NCBI GenBank assembly: GCA_012719175.1
Contig: JAAYAX010000008.1
Location: 114,031 to 178,030, forward strand
Length of the DNA stretch: 64,000 nt
Direction: 5' to 3'
Source of the DNA: Methanomassiliicoccus sp.
GTDB lineage: Archaea > Thermoplasmatota > Thermoplasmata > Methanomassiliicoccales > Methanomassiliicoccaceae
The notes beneath the pieces were generated by a model that was given only the letters and a program-made list of their open reading frames with translations, did not search any database and was not told the origin of the DNA. Positions 35,813 to 44,843 of the stretch are shown one piece after another; position 1 is the first letter of the stretch, and each line of letters begins with the position of its first letter. Both the position numbers and the translations under genes were made by a program.

Positions 35813-36019
35813 TCAATCCTTGTTCTTTAGCAACAATAGGCCCAGGCCGCCGAATGCCACCATGATGATGAAGATGGCGTACACGGGGATGAAACGGGAC
35901 TCGAAGAAGTTCCAGCTGCCGAAGGCGATCCCCCACACCAAGTAGAAAGCCACTCCGCCGATGATCAGAAGAATGGATAGGAACCTGATGGCCTTGTTAG
36001 GTAGATCGACCTCTGCCAT
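35813..36019 (-). CDS. Small two-TM membrane protein of unknown function
   Basis: A 68-aa protein with two hydrophobic segments: residues ~12-32 (LSILLIIGGVAFYLVWGIAF) and ~43-63 (AIFIIMVAFGGLGLLLL), ending in KNKD. The frame extends upstream to 36118, but a TATA box (TTTTATAC, minus strand, 36042-36049) centred 27 nt before the ATG at 36019 indicates a leaderless start there. No family is recognised. Confidence 0.65.
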   Translation of the reverse strand: MAEVDLPNKAIRFLSILLIIGGVAFYLVWGIAFGSWNFFESRFIPVYAIFIIMVAFGGLGLLLLKNKD

Positions 36020-36132
36020 GAATCCGGCCAACGCCATAACTGTATAAAATGGTTTTCCAGACAGTTGACGCTGGTAGGGATTTGGTAATGAGCCGTGTCT
36101 CTTCGACATGTCCGGCATGCTTGCTGTGCAGC

Positions 36133-36732
36133 TTAACCGATGAGGCGGGGCAGGAGGGCACCTGTACGGGCCGCATATCCATCGTACTCATCTCCGAACT
36201 CCTCCAGGAGTATCCTCTCCTCGAGGGGCACTCGGACAAGAAGGAAGGTGGCTATGGCGGCCAGGGGGAGCATCCCGACCAGATAGTTATGAAGGACCAG
36301 CGGCGAAGAGATGGCCCATAGCATCATCGCCAGGTACATGGGATGCCTGATGCGGGAGTAGATTCCAGTGGTGACCAGCCGCCTCTTTCTCCTTGTTCCC
36401 GGGGAGATGGTAAAGTTTTCGCCCAGGTCCACGTGGGCCTTCGCCCTGATGAGGAAAGCGGTGACGAGGCCGGCGAGGCCCAGTATAGCCAAGAATGGCG
36501 GTGTATTATAGTTCAGCCCATCGTACACGCTGGTCACTGCGTACGTGAACGGAAGAATGATGAACGCTAGATTGACGATGAGGAACAGGAGATACTCTGT
36601 CCTTGTGCCCTTCACGACGCTGTGGTCCTTCCTCACTCCGCGAAAGAGAATGCTGATGAAGAAGAAAAAGAACATCAGCGCGAGATAAGCCCAGACGAGG
36701 GGTGATGAGCTGAGGGACAGGAGGGTGGCCAT
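36133..36732 (-). CDS. Isoprenylcysteine carboxyl methyltransferase-like integral membrane protein
   Basis: A 199-aa polytopic membrane protein with five hydrophobic segments. The C-terminal motif of the ICMT/PEMT-like family is present: LVTTGIYSRIRHPMYLAMM near residue 118, then LLVRVPLEERILLEEFGDEYDGYA near 165, which forms the SAM-binding part. Family members methylate lipid-linked or protein substrates; the substrate here is unknown. The ATG at 36732 avoids an unlikely 16-residue extension from 36780, but the start is uncertain. Confidence 0.82.
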   Translation of the reverse strand: MATLLSLSSSPLVWAYLALMFFFFFISILFRGVRKDHSVVKGTRTEYLLFLIVNLAFIILPFTYAVTSVYDGLNYNTPPFLAILGLAGLVTAFLIRAKAHVDLGENFTISPGTRRKRRLVTTGIYSRIRHPMYLAMMLWAISSPLVLHNYLVGMLPLAAIATFLLVRVPLEERILLEEFGDEYDGYAARTGALLPRLIG

Positions 36733-36876
36733 TGTGAGGCATCCTAGGGACCGCATCGTTATTGAAGGGCATGTTACCATGAAGAACGGATGCCTAACCG
36801 CATCGACCTGTTTGGGCGGGAGCTCAGCATGGACGTATGTAGGATGGGGGCAATGAGAGATCGATCGCGAATGAGA

Positions 36877-38103
36877 CTAGCTGCGCATCCATATATTGCG
36901 GATGAACTCCTCATCGCCAGAACCGCTTGTGATGCTTGCGCTATATTCGGTCTGAAGGATGGTGCCGTCCTCCTGACGTATGGCCGCTGTGCGACGCCCA
37001 GGCATCTCCAGATGGCCCACTGGGTCTATCGTCCTTATCCACTTGACGGTGTTCTCCAGCCACTGCGCGCGATACCACTTGGGCTGATTGGCGAACCAGC
37101 TGATCTCATCGAAGCCCCACCAGCTGATCTCCTCCCCGTAGGACGGCCTGTCAAGAAGGCGGGGAGCGTATCCGTTCCAATTGTCCAGTTCGACCAGGTA
37201 AGGCAGCCTCGCACAATCCCAGCCGCTCGGCGAGGTGCCACCCAGGCTATGGGTGAAGATGGAGTCCCTGTGGTTCAGGTATAGGTAGTTCTTACCAAGC
37301 CCCACCCCTGGCACGATCTCCTGAGGAGCTTCTTCGGAAGCAACGTGGGGGAACGAGCCATTCGGAGCGCGTCCACGCACAGGATGTGCATGGAAATCGA
37401 ACATAAGCTTCCCATGGGTATCGATGATCCCGAAGGTGTGGGCGTTTATCAGCACATGGTTGCGGCGTGAGCGCTCCGCGGCATGGCCGCGTATCTTGTC
37501 CACCACCTCTGTCCAGTATTCCCACGTCCCATCGCGTGTTCCGGTCAGATGCACCTGCCCCAGATGCAGTCCCTCATATCCCGCATCGATGTGCTCGCAA
37601 GCCAGGTAGTAGAAGAACATCCGGGTCTCCACGCGCCTGATGTCTGGAACGCTGAGGCCGCGGCCGAAGTGATCGCGAAACGGTCCCCACCATGGGGACA
37701 TGCTCTTGTACGAGAAGTGCCGCTCCTCCAGCGGCATATCGAACGCCTCCAGCACCCAAGTGGGTATCCTGATGTCGTTCACCGCCGGGCTGACGTGCTC
37801 GAATATACAGGCCTCGCATATCAGGTTGTCGTCCGACCGGTGCAGCCTGTCGATGGCAGCTTTCTGCTGTCCGATGGACTCGACGTAGGCCCTCGTTGGG
37901 TCCCAAGCTCCTCCGGAGCGGGCTATATACTTGGCTCCCGTGTTGAGTATCATGCGCAGGTCATCGTCCAGGGTGAGAGCTTTGGCCGTGCAGTCGGAGA
38001 TCACCATGGCACGGGACAGGTAGCCGCAGAGCACCTGCCTGGATATCCTGCCTTGAAAGGTGAGGTCCAAGCCCACTTTGAGGGGTTGTGACGGATCTGC
38101 CAT
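36877..38103 (-). CDS. Protein of unknown function, 408 aa, possible TIM-barrel hydrolase
   Basis: I do not recognise this family. It has no signal peptide or membrane segment. Repeated strand-like elements ending in acidic or His residues suggest a barrel: CEHIDAGYEGLHLGQVHLTG near 178, HVLINAHTFGIID near 228, KLMFDFHAHPVRG near 245, LPYLVELDNWNGYAP near 312 and VGHLEMPGRRTAAIR near 370. Many Trp, His and acidic residues are consistent with a glycoside hydrolase-like active site, but no catalytic pair can be named. Coding bias is normal, so the gene looks real. It stands alone on the minus strand; a possible TATA-like tract lies near 38138. Confidence 0.65.
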   Translation of the reverse strand: MADPSQPLKVGLDLTFQGRISRQVLCGYLSRAMVISDCTAKALTLDDDLRMILNTGAKYIARSGGAWDPTRAYVESIGQQKAAIDRLHRSDDNLICEACIFEHVSPAVNDIRIPTWVLEAFDMPLEERHFSYKSMSPWWGPFRDHFGRGLSVPDIRRVETRMFFYYLACEHIDAGYEGLHLGQVHLTGTRDGTWEYWTEVVDKIRGHAAERSRRNHVLINAHTFGIIDTHGKLMFDFHAHPVRGRAPNGSFPHVASEEAPQEIVPGVGLGKNYLYLNHRDSIFTHSLGGTSPSGWDCARLPYLVELDNWNGYAPRLLDRPSYGEEISWWGFDEISWFANQPKWYRAQWLENTVKWIRTIDPVGHLEMPGRRTAAIRQEDGTILQTEYSASITSGSGDEEFIRNIWMRS

Positions 38104-38301
38104 GGATGGTTAGGAAGGTGCTTCTCGCTCAAAAATGATAGTTGTGCTAAGCAGCCTTTTGACCTCGGGACCGTCTGTATCCTTGCCTTGGTCTCCATTG
38201 GACCTTCCGATGGGGTTCCATCTGAGCCATGCCCTGTGACGTAAAGTCCTCAGGTCCATGAGAGGGAAAGTATTTTTGTCCGTCCCCCATGCTGGTGAAT
38301 C

Positions 38302-39090
38302 ATGCTCTCCGAAGGCGATTTGATCTATCTCCTGGATGACAAGGACCGGCGATTCTGGCTTCAGCTCCAGAGAGACATGATGAAGGTGCAGGGCCTGGGT
38401 GTCGTCGACGGAACCAAGATCGTCGGAAAGAGCGACGGTTCTCTGGTCAGGCTAGCGGGAAGGGACTTCCATGCCTTCAAGGCAACTGTGGTACAGCTCA
38501 TGGAATCGCTGGACAGGGGTCCGCAGATCATCACCCCCAAGGATGCGGCCACGGTGGTGTTCCGTCTGGGCCTGAAGGCAGGAGATGTGGTCCTGGAGGC
38601 GGGGGTGGGCTCGGGGGCCTTGACGATCGCCCTGCTGAACTCGGTCATGCCATCGGGCAAGGTCATCTCCGTCGAGGTCAGGGAGGAGTTCGCGCACCGC
38701 GCCAAGAGGAACATCGAACGGGCCGGGCTAGCCCCTTATTGGGATCTGCGGATCGGGGACGTGAAGAACGTGGACCTAGGCACTATGGTGGACGCAGTAG
38801 CGCTGGACATGCCCGACCCGTGGCAGGCGCTGGACAACATCGACCGCGTCCTCCGTCCCGGAGGAACCTTCTCCGCCTTCGTCCCCAACACCAACCAGGT
38901 GGAGGGCGTGATCACGGGGCTCAGGGAACATGGGTACCTGGAGGTGGACGCCGTGGAGAACATCCAGCGACGCATCGAGGTCCATCCCGGAGGAGTGCGT
39001 CCCGCATATGAGAATCTCGGCCACACCGGATACCTGGTGTTCGCGCGAAAGGCCGCCCATGACCAGCAGCATTTATCAATGGCACGGTGA
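38302..39090 (+). CDS. trmI: tRNA (adenine-N1)-methyltransferase TrmI
   Basis: A 262-aa class I SAM methyltransferase. The N-terminal beta domain (1-75) is followed by the family signature TPKDAATVVFRLGLKAGDVVLEAGVGSGALTIALL-like region near residues 77-112, with the SAM loop EAGVGSGAL. VALDMPDPWQALD near 168 is the active-site NPPY-like segment, typical of TrmI. It methylates A57/A58 of tRNA. GGTGA precedes the ATG and a TATA-like tract lies about 29 nt upstream. Confidence 0.93.
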   Translation: MLSEGDLIYLLDDKDRRFWLQLQRDMMKVQGLGVVDGTKIVGKSDGSLVRLAGRDFHAFKATVVQLMESLDRGPQIITPKDAATVVFRLGLKAGDVVLEAGVGSGALTIALLNSVMPSGKVISVEVREEFAHRAKRNIERAGLAPYWDLRIGDVKNVDLGTMVDAVALDMPDPWQALDNIDRVLRPGGTFSAFVPNTNQVEGVITGLREHGYLEVDAVENIQRRIEVHPGGVRPAYENLGHTGYLVFARKAAHDQQHLSMAR

Positions 39091-39099
39091 TTAGCAGAC

Positions 39100-39750
39100 A
39101 TGCAGCCGGAGTTCGCGATCTCGGCCTTTTTAACCGTGTTCGCCATCGTCAACCCCCTGGGGAACATCCCCTTCTTCTTCGCCGTCACCGAGGGGTTCAC
39201 ACCGGCGCAGAAGCAGCGCGTGGCCGCCAAGACCTGCATCGTTGTCCTGGCAGTGCTGTTCACCTTCGCGGTCTTCGGCCAATGGATATTCTCGCTGTAT
39301 GGCATCACCATCCCCTCGTTCAAGATCGCCGGCGGCGTCCTGCTGTTCTCCATCGCCTTCTCCATGTTGCAGGGTCAGAAGTCCAAGACCAAGATAACCC
39401 AGGAGGAACATGATGAGGCGCTCCAGCAGGAGTCTGTGGGCATCGTGCCCCTGGGCATACCGATGTTCGCCGGCCCCGGCGCCATCACCACGGTGATGAT
39501 CCTGGTCTCCGACTCCTCGACCTACCCGGACTCCTACCTCTACCTCCTGGCCATCGGCCTGGCCATCATCCTCACGGTGGTGATATCCTACGTGGTCCTG
39601 AAGGAGTCCGGCAGGATCTTCAACCTCATGGGCAAGTCCGGGGCCATGGCCTTCTCCCGCATAATGGGTCTTCTGTTGGCGGCGGTGGCGGTGAACTTCA
39701 TCCTGTCCGGCCTCGCCCAGGCCATACCTATCTACGGCCTGGCTCTGTGA
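39100..39750 (+). CDS. MarC-family integral membrane protein
   Basis: A 216-aa membrane protein with six hydrophobic segments in two halves. AIVNPLGNIPFF near residue 17 and IPMFAGPGAITTVMIL near 123 are the paired NPxGxxP/PxxxGPGA motifs of MarC. GRIMGLLLAAVAVNFIL-like sequence follows near 190. The function of MarC is unsettled; early links to multiple antibiotic resistance were not confirmed. It starts 9 nt after trmI, so the two are probably cotranscribed. Confidence 0.92.
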   Translation: MQPEFAISAFLTVFAIVNPLGNIPFFFAVTEGFTPAQKQRVAAKTCIVVLAVLFTFAVFGQWIFSLYGITIPSFKIAGGVLLFSIAFSMLQGQKSKTKITQEEHDEALQQESVGIVPLGIPMFAGPGAITTVMILVSDSSTYPDSYLYLLAIGLAIILTVVISYVVLKESGRIFNLMGKSGAMAFSRIMGLLLAAVAVNFILSGLAQAIPIYGLAL

Positions 39751-39806
39751 TCGGAAAGGATATTCAGGCACAAACCTGGAAATAAAATGACTTTGGTCCC
39801 TTGACC

Positions 39807-41327
39807 ATGGGACCTTCCAACTCTTCCCGCACAATTTCCATGGTCATCGCCGCCGCGGTCTTCCTCTCTGGTATGGGCGCAGTGCTGGCGATCAACGCCG
39901 AGAGGCCCGATCTCACGGCGGAGCAGCTTTTCGACAATGGGATGGTCGAGTTCCAGGCCTCCAACTACGGTGCGGCCTCGGAACTGTTCGAACGCTCGTA
40001 CCGGGGCCACATGAGCTCCGGAGAGAACGATGAAGCGATGGAAGCGCAGAACATGAAGTTCCGCTGCGACCGGGTCCTGCTCGAGTACGGCCTGACCAGA
40101 GAGCAGGCGGAGGACGTGCTCGCTGATACTTTCACCTGGGTACCGGAGGGTCAACGCAGTTCATGGCTCGACGGTCCGAACGTCGAGAAGATCACATCTG
40201 ACGGCGAGGAAAGATACTACAACAATATCGCCGAGAACATCGCCTTCCGCAATCTCTCACTTCTCCACCAGTGGCGTGATCGGGATGACCCGGACATGTT
40301 CAAGGCCATGATGGACGATATCCTGGACCTCGATTCCAACCGATCAGGGACCTACTTCAATCCGGGGGGTTACATCGCTGACGGTTCACTGACGCTCCCC
40401 CGCTCCGAGCTGCCACCCACTGGCACACTATCAGTATGGCTCCCGGCCCCCATAGGAACGGCCAGCCAGGTCAACGTAACGGTGGTCTCCGTGGAACCGG
40501 AGAAGTGGGTCAAGACCATATCCACGGACGGCGACCTGGGGCAGATATACATGGAGGTCCCGCTGGAGAACCTCACCGGAGACCTGGTCATCGATGTGAC
40601 CTATTCCTACAAGGTGTACCAGAAGCACTTCGATATCGACCCCTCGTCCCTGGGCGATTACAACCGGACCTCTGAGGACTACATCCGGTACACCACCTCC
40701 CAGGAGAACATAAGGATCACGCCGGAGATAACCGCCGAAGCCCTGCAGGTCGTGGGGAACGAGACCAACCCCTATCTGCAGGCCAAGCTCCTGTACGACC
40801 ACGTGATCGGCACCATCACCTACAGCTACACGCCGCACCTAACCATAGACGCGCTCAACATCGGCGAGTCGGAGTACGTCCGCACGCACCGCTTCGGGGA
40901 CTGCGGGGCCCAGTCGCAGTACTTCTGCGCCCTGCTCCGCTCCCTGGGAGTACCGGCACGCTCCTGCGGCGGCTACCAGTCCTTCGGTGGCGGTACGGGC
41001 AGCCACTTCTGGGCCGAGTTCTACCTGCCCGAGTACGGCTGGATACCGGTCGATGTCACTGCCGCCGACACCGTGGACTGGATACCCCCGGGCCAGGCTA
41101 CCGAGGGGGAGCGGGCCATGTTCAAGGAGTACTTCTTCGGGAACCTCGACCGCATGCGCTACGTGATCCAGAACGATGCCGACATAGCCCTGGATCCCCA
41201 GCCCCAGCAGTCGAACCCCATGGACATGGCGTTCCAGAACGCGATCGTGTCATGCTCGTCGTCAGAGCAGGACCTGCCTCTGATGGCGATGATGAGCTGG
41301 AACCTCATCATAACCGCGTTGCCTTAG
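39807..41327 (+). CDS. Secreted or membrane-anchored transglutaminase-like protein
   Basis: A 506-aa protein with an N-terminal hydrophobic segment (residues ~10-29, ISMVIAAAVFLSGMGAVLA) acting as signal or anchor. A TPR-like helical stretch follows (AEQLFDNGMVEFQASNYGAA near 38-57), then a beta-rich middle part. The transglutaminase core has catalytic Cys366 in FGDCGAQSQ, His400 in GSHFWAEFYLP and Asp416 in WIPVDVT, a complete triad. The ATG at 39807 is favoured over an in-frame TTG at 39801 because AATAAAAT near 39780-39787 sits about 24 nt upstream. It resembles archaeal surface-modifying or peptidase proteins. A second such protein lies at 26211-27887 with a different architecture. Confidence 0.85.
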   Translation: MGPSNSSRTISMVIAAAVFLSGMGAVLAINAERPDLTAEQLFDNGMVEFQASNYGAASELFERSYRGHMSSGENDEAMEAQNMKFRCDRVLLEYGLTREQAEDVLADTFTWVPEGQRSSWLDGPNVEKITSDGEERYYNNIAENIAFRNLSLLHQWRDRDDPDMFKAMMDDILDLDSNRSGTYFNPGGYIADGSLTLPRSELPPTGTLSVWLPAPIGTASQVNVTVVSVEPEKWVKTISTDGDLGQIYMEVPLENLTGDLVIDVTYSYKVYQKHFDIDPSSLGDYNRTSEDYIRYTTSQENIRITPEITAEALQVVGNETNPYLQAKLLYDHVIGTITYSYTPHLTIDALNIGESEYVRTHRFGDCGAQSQYFCALLRSLGVPARSCGGYQSFGGGTGSHFWAEFYLPEYGWIPVDVTAADTVDWIPPGQATEGERAMFKEYFFGNLDRMRYVIQNDADIALDPQPQQSNPMDMAFQNAIVSCSSSEQDLPLMAMMSWNLIITALP

Positions 41328-41426
41328 ACGACACGGATGGCGCTGGACCGCGGCGCCCGTCCTATTTTTCTTTCCCTCCCCGCATATAGTTAAGTATTGG
41401 ACCTCAATTCGGAATCGGTGCTGACC

Positions 41427-41666
41427 ATGGTGACGGCCGAGATCAGGATTGAGCTGAAGCATGGGGTTGCGGACCCTGAGGGCGAGAACACCAAGAAGGC
41501 CTTGGAACTGCTGGGCTTCAAGGGCATCAAGAGCGTCAAGACGGTCAAGGTCTTCGAGATGGACCTGGACGTGCCCCCTTCCGAGGCTGCCGCTGTATGC
41601 GAAGAGATGTCCCGCAAGCTCCTGGCCAACCCTGTGATCCAGACCTTCAAGGTCGAGCTGAAGTGA
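41427..41666 (+). CDS. purS: Phosphoribosylformylglycinamidine synthase subunit PurS
   Basis: A 79-aa small subunit of the three-part FGAM synthase. It shows the PurS pattern LKHGVADPEGENTKKALELLG near residue 10 and VFEMDLDVP near 40, with a C-terminal SRKLLANPVIQTF. The ATG at 41427, after GGTG, gives the normal length; an upstream TTG at 41397 would add ten residues. It is followed 8 nt later by purL. Confidence 0.94.
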   Translation: MVTAEIRIELKHGVADPEGENTKKALELLGFKGIKSVKTVKVFEMDLDVPPSEAAAVCEEMSRKLLANPVIQTFKVELK

Positions 41667-41674
41667 GGGATAGC

Positions 41675-44002
41675 ATGGCCAGCAAGGAACTGACCAGGAA
41701 AAAGGGCGTACCCTTCCCACTGTACGAGGTGGACCTGTTCTCGGCGTCCCCTGATGAGCTGCGGGAGATGTCCAAGGCCATGGGGCTCAACCTCAGCCTG
41801 GATGAGCTGGAAACAGTGAAGACGTACTTCAAGGCCCATGGTCGTCTGCCGACCGACGTCGAGCTTCAATCCATCGCCCAGGCGTGGAGCGAGCACTGCT
41901 GCTACAAATCCTCCAAGTGCTTCTTGCGCGAGCACATCTTCGGCATCAAGCACCCCGACGTTCTGGCCAAGGGGGACGCGGGAGTCATGGCATTCGACGA
42001 CGAGCACGCGTACGCGCTCCGGGTGGAGAGCCACAACCATCCCTCGGCCATCGAGCCGTACGGCGGGGCGGCCACGGGCATCGGCGGCATCGTCAGGGAC
42101 GTGCTGGCCATGGGCGCCCAGCCCATCGCCCTGGTGGACCCGTTGTTCTTCGGCCCCCTGGACCTCACGAGCGTGCCCCAGGGCGTGAAGCTGCCCAAGT
42201 ATCTCGCCCGGGGGGTGGTGGCGGGGATACGTGACTACGGGAACCGCATCGGCATCCCCACCGTCGCCGGGGGCATGTTCTTCGATCCCTCCTACACTGG
42301 CAACTGCCTTGTCAACGTCGGCTGCATCGGATTCCTGCGGAAGGACAAGTTGCTCAACAACGCCGTGAGGGGTGTCGGTGACGTTCTGATCCTGGTCGGC
42401 GGCCGCACCGGTCGTGACGGCATACACGGCGTCACCTTCGCCTCCGCCGAGCTGAGCTCTCGCTCCGAGGACGAGTCCCGGGGGGCGGTGCAGCTGGGCG
42501 ACCCCATAACCAAGGAGCCCACCATCCATGCGTGCCTGGAGGTCAACGAGAAGGGGCTGGTCAGCGGCATCAAGGACCTCGGAGGGGGCGGCCTGTCCTG
42601 CGTGGTGGGCGAGATAGCCCTGGCCGGAGGATGCGGGGCCGTGGTGCAGCTGGACAAGGTCCCTCTGAAGGAAGCGGGCCTGGCTCCGTGGGAGATCTGG
42701 GTGTCCGAGTCCCAGGAGAGGATGATGCTCGCCTCGCCCAGAGAGAACGTGGAGAGTATCCTGGAGGCATTCGACCTGTGGGACGTACCGGCCACGGTCA
42801 TCGGCGAGGTCGTCAAGGAGCAGAAGGTGAAGCTCATCTTCCAGGGGGAGGAGGTGTTCGATCTCGACCTGGACTTCCTCACCAAGGGGCCGGAGTACTG
42901 CCGCCCGACAGCGGCCTCCAACGGCATCGGAGAGGTGTCGGTGAAGGAGCCGCAGCTCCCGGAGAGCTGGAACTCGGTGATACTTTCCACGCTGGCGGAC
43001 CCCAACATCGCCTGCAAGGACTGGGCCATCATGCAGTACGACCATGAGGTCCGCGGGTCCACTGTCATTAAGCCCCTCCAAGGCAAGCCCGGCCTGCACG
43101 GTCCTGCTGACGCGACGGTGCTCAAGCCCCTTCCGGACTCGTTCCGCGGCCTGGCCATCGCCATCGGGGTCAACCCCTGGTTCACTTCACAAGATCCGTA
43201 CAACGGGGGGAGGAGCGCGGTGGATGAGGCTTGCCGCAACATCATCGCCGTGGGCGGGCGACCGCACGCGCTGACCGATTGCCTCAACTTCGGCAATCCC
43301 GAGAAACCGGAGCGCCTGTTCGAGTTCAAGGAGGCCGTCCGTGGCCTCGGAGAGATGGCCAGGGACCTGGAGCTGGCGGTGCCGTCCGGAAACGTTTCCT
43401 TCTACAACGAGACCGCCCAGGGCCCGGCGCTGCCCACGCCCACGGTGCTGGGGGTGGGCATCGTCGAGGACGTCCGGAAGTGCGTCACCACCGACTTCAA
43501 GACGGAGAGGAACCCGGTGTACGTCATCGGTGAGACCAGGGACGAGATGGGCGGGTCCGCCCTGTACCGTCGCTACGGCGGCAGCGGGGGCACCGTACCC
43601 ACGGTGGACTCGGCGGCCTTGAGGTCAAGGATGGACCTGCTGCTGGGCGCCATGTCCAAGGGTCTCGTTCGAAGCTGCCACGACTGCTCCGACGGCGGTC
43701 TGGCGATAGCTCTGGCGGAGATGTGCCTGGGCGGAGATCTGGGGTTCGAGGGAGACCTCGGCGCCCTGGGCGATCTGCCAACAGCGGTGAAGCTGTTCTC
43801 CGAGTCCAACTCCCGCTTCGTCGTGGAAGTGGAGCTATCCAAGGCGGGAGAGTTCGAGGCGCTCGCCACGGAGCAGGCCTTCCGCATCGGGAGCGTCGGC
43901 CGGAGCCGGATGACCATCAGAGACAAGGGCGTGGCCGTGGACCTGAAGACACAGGCCATGAGAAGGGCATGGTCCGAACCTCTTTGGAGAGCGCTGGGGT
44001 GA
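41675..44002 (+). CDS. purL: Phosphoribosylformylglycinamidine synthase subunit PurL
   Basis: A 775-aa catalytic subunit of FGAM synthase, which aminates FGAR using ammonia from PurQ. Conserved blocks include SEHCCYKSSK near residue 72, ESHNHPSAIEPYGGAATGIGG near 115-135, GGRTGRDGIHG near 243, and late HDCSDGGLAIALAEM near 668. It is longer than the frequent ~720-aa small PurL but consistent with archaeal PurSLQ-type enzymes. The ATG at 41675 follows GTGAGGGA and matches family starts better than the longer frame from 41597. Confidence 0.96.
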   Translation: MASKELTRKKGVPFPLYEVDLFSASPDELREMSKAMGLNLSLDELETVKTYFKAHGRLPTDVELQSIAQAWSEHCCYKSSKCFLREHIFGIKHPDVLAKGDAGVMAFDDEHAYALRVESHNHPSAIEPYGGAATGIGGIVRDVLAMGAQPIALVDPLFFGPLDLTSVPQGVKLPKYLARGVVAGIRDYGNRIGIPTVAGGMFFDPSYTGNCLVNVGCIGFLRKDKLLNNAVRGVGDVLILVGGRTGRDGIHGVTFASAELSSRSEDESRGAVQLGDPITKEPTIHACLEVNEKGLVSGIKDLGGGGLSCVVGEIALAGGCGAVVQLDKVPLKEAGLAPWEIWVSESQERMMLASPRENVESILEAFDLWDVPATVIGEVVKEQKVKLIFQGEEVFDLDLDFLTKGPEYCRPTAASNGIGEVSVKEPQLPESWNSVILSTLADPNIACKDWAIMQYDHEVRGSTVIKPLQGKPGLHGPADATVLKPLPDSFRGLAIAIGVNPWFTSQDPYNGGRSAVDEACRNIIAVGGRPHALTDCLNFGNPEKPERLFEFKEAVRGLGEMARDLELAVPSGNVSFYNETAQGPALPTPTVLGVGIVEDVRKCVTTDFKTERNPVYVIGETRDEMGGSALYRRYGGSGGTVPTVDSAALRSRMDLLLGAMSKGLVRSCHDCSDGGLAIALAEMCLGGDLGFEGDLGALGDLPTAVKLFSESNSRFVVEVELSKAGEFEALATEQAFRIGSVGRSRMTIRDKGVAVDLKTQAMRRAWSEPLWRALG

Positions 44003-44006
44003 TGAA

Positions 44007-44843
44007 ATGAAGCTCGAAGATATCAAGGTCTGCATTCTCCGCATCGAAGGCACCAATTGCGAGCAGGAGGCGTATGACGCGTTCAAGATCCTGGGGGCGG
44101 ACCCCGAGAAGGTTCACTTGAAGCAGCTCATTGGACGCTCCCCTGCAGAGCTCCGCCGGGACCTGGACAGCTATCAGGTGCTCATGCTGCCCGGGGGGTT
44201 CTCGGCGGGAGACTACGTACGTGCCGGTGCCATCTTCGCCGCCCGCATGAAGAGCCACCTCGCCGCCGACCTGGAGAACTTCATCGCTTCCGGACGGCCG
44301 GTCCTGGGGATATGCAACGGCTTCCAGATCCTCGTGGAACTGGGCGTGCTGCCCTCGTTCGACGAGATCATGAGCGAGGCCCCCCAGGCAGCGTTGTACA
44401 CCAACGTATCCGGCCGCTTCGAGTGCCGCCCCTCTTACCTGAAGCACGAGAACCACGGCAAGTGCGTGTTCACCTCCTTGCTCCCGCGCGGCGAGGTCGT
44501 CAACATCCCGGTGGCCCACGCCGAGGGCAACCTACGGTTCCCGTCAGAGAGCGAGGAAGAGTTCGTAGCTCGGCTGGAGGACAACGACCAGGTGGTGTTC
44601 CGATACGTTAACCCCAGCGGTGATTACGCCGGATACCCATGGTGCCCCAACGGGGCCATAAGCAACATCGCCGGCATCTGCAACCCCGAGGGCAACGTGC
44701 TGGGCATGATGCCTCATCCTGAGCGCGCAATGTTCCGCTACCAGCATCCCGACTGGACCCGCACTGGCGGCAAGCCGGACGCTCCGGGGGACGGGCGCGT
44801 CATATTCCGGTCCGTCCTCGACCACGTGAGCAAGCGGATCTGA
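44007..44843 (+). CDS. purQ: Phosphoribosylformylglycinamidine synthase glutaminase subunit PurQ
   Basis: A 278-aa class I glutamine amidotransferase that delivers ammonia to PurL. The nucleophile Cys lies in GICNGFQILVELGVL near residue 96. The partner His-Glu is in MMPHPERAMF near 235. LRIEGTNCEQEAYDAF at the start is a PurQ signature. It starts 4 nt after purL. Its stop codon directly abuts the stop of the convergent ribK gene. Confidence 0.96.
   Translation: MKLEDIKVCILRIEGTNCEQEAYDAFKILGADPEKVHLKQLIGRSPAELRRDLDSYQVLMLPGGFSAGDYVRAGAIFAARMKSHLAADLENFIASGRPVLGICNGFQILVELGVLPSFDEIMSEAPQAALYTNVSGRFECRPSYLKHENHGKCVFTSLLPRGEVVNIPVAHAEGNLRFPSESEEEFVARLEDNDQVVFRYVNPSGDYAGYPWCPNGAISNIAGICNPEGNVLGMMPHPERAMFRYQHPDWTRTGGKPDAPGDGRVIFRSVLDHVSKRI

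Noticed and set aside
41390..43099. 569-codon minus-strand open frame opposite purS/purL
   Set aside because: Shadow of conserved coding frames; low-complexity composition with no family resemblance.
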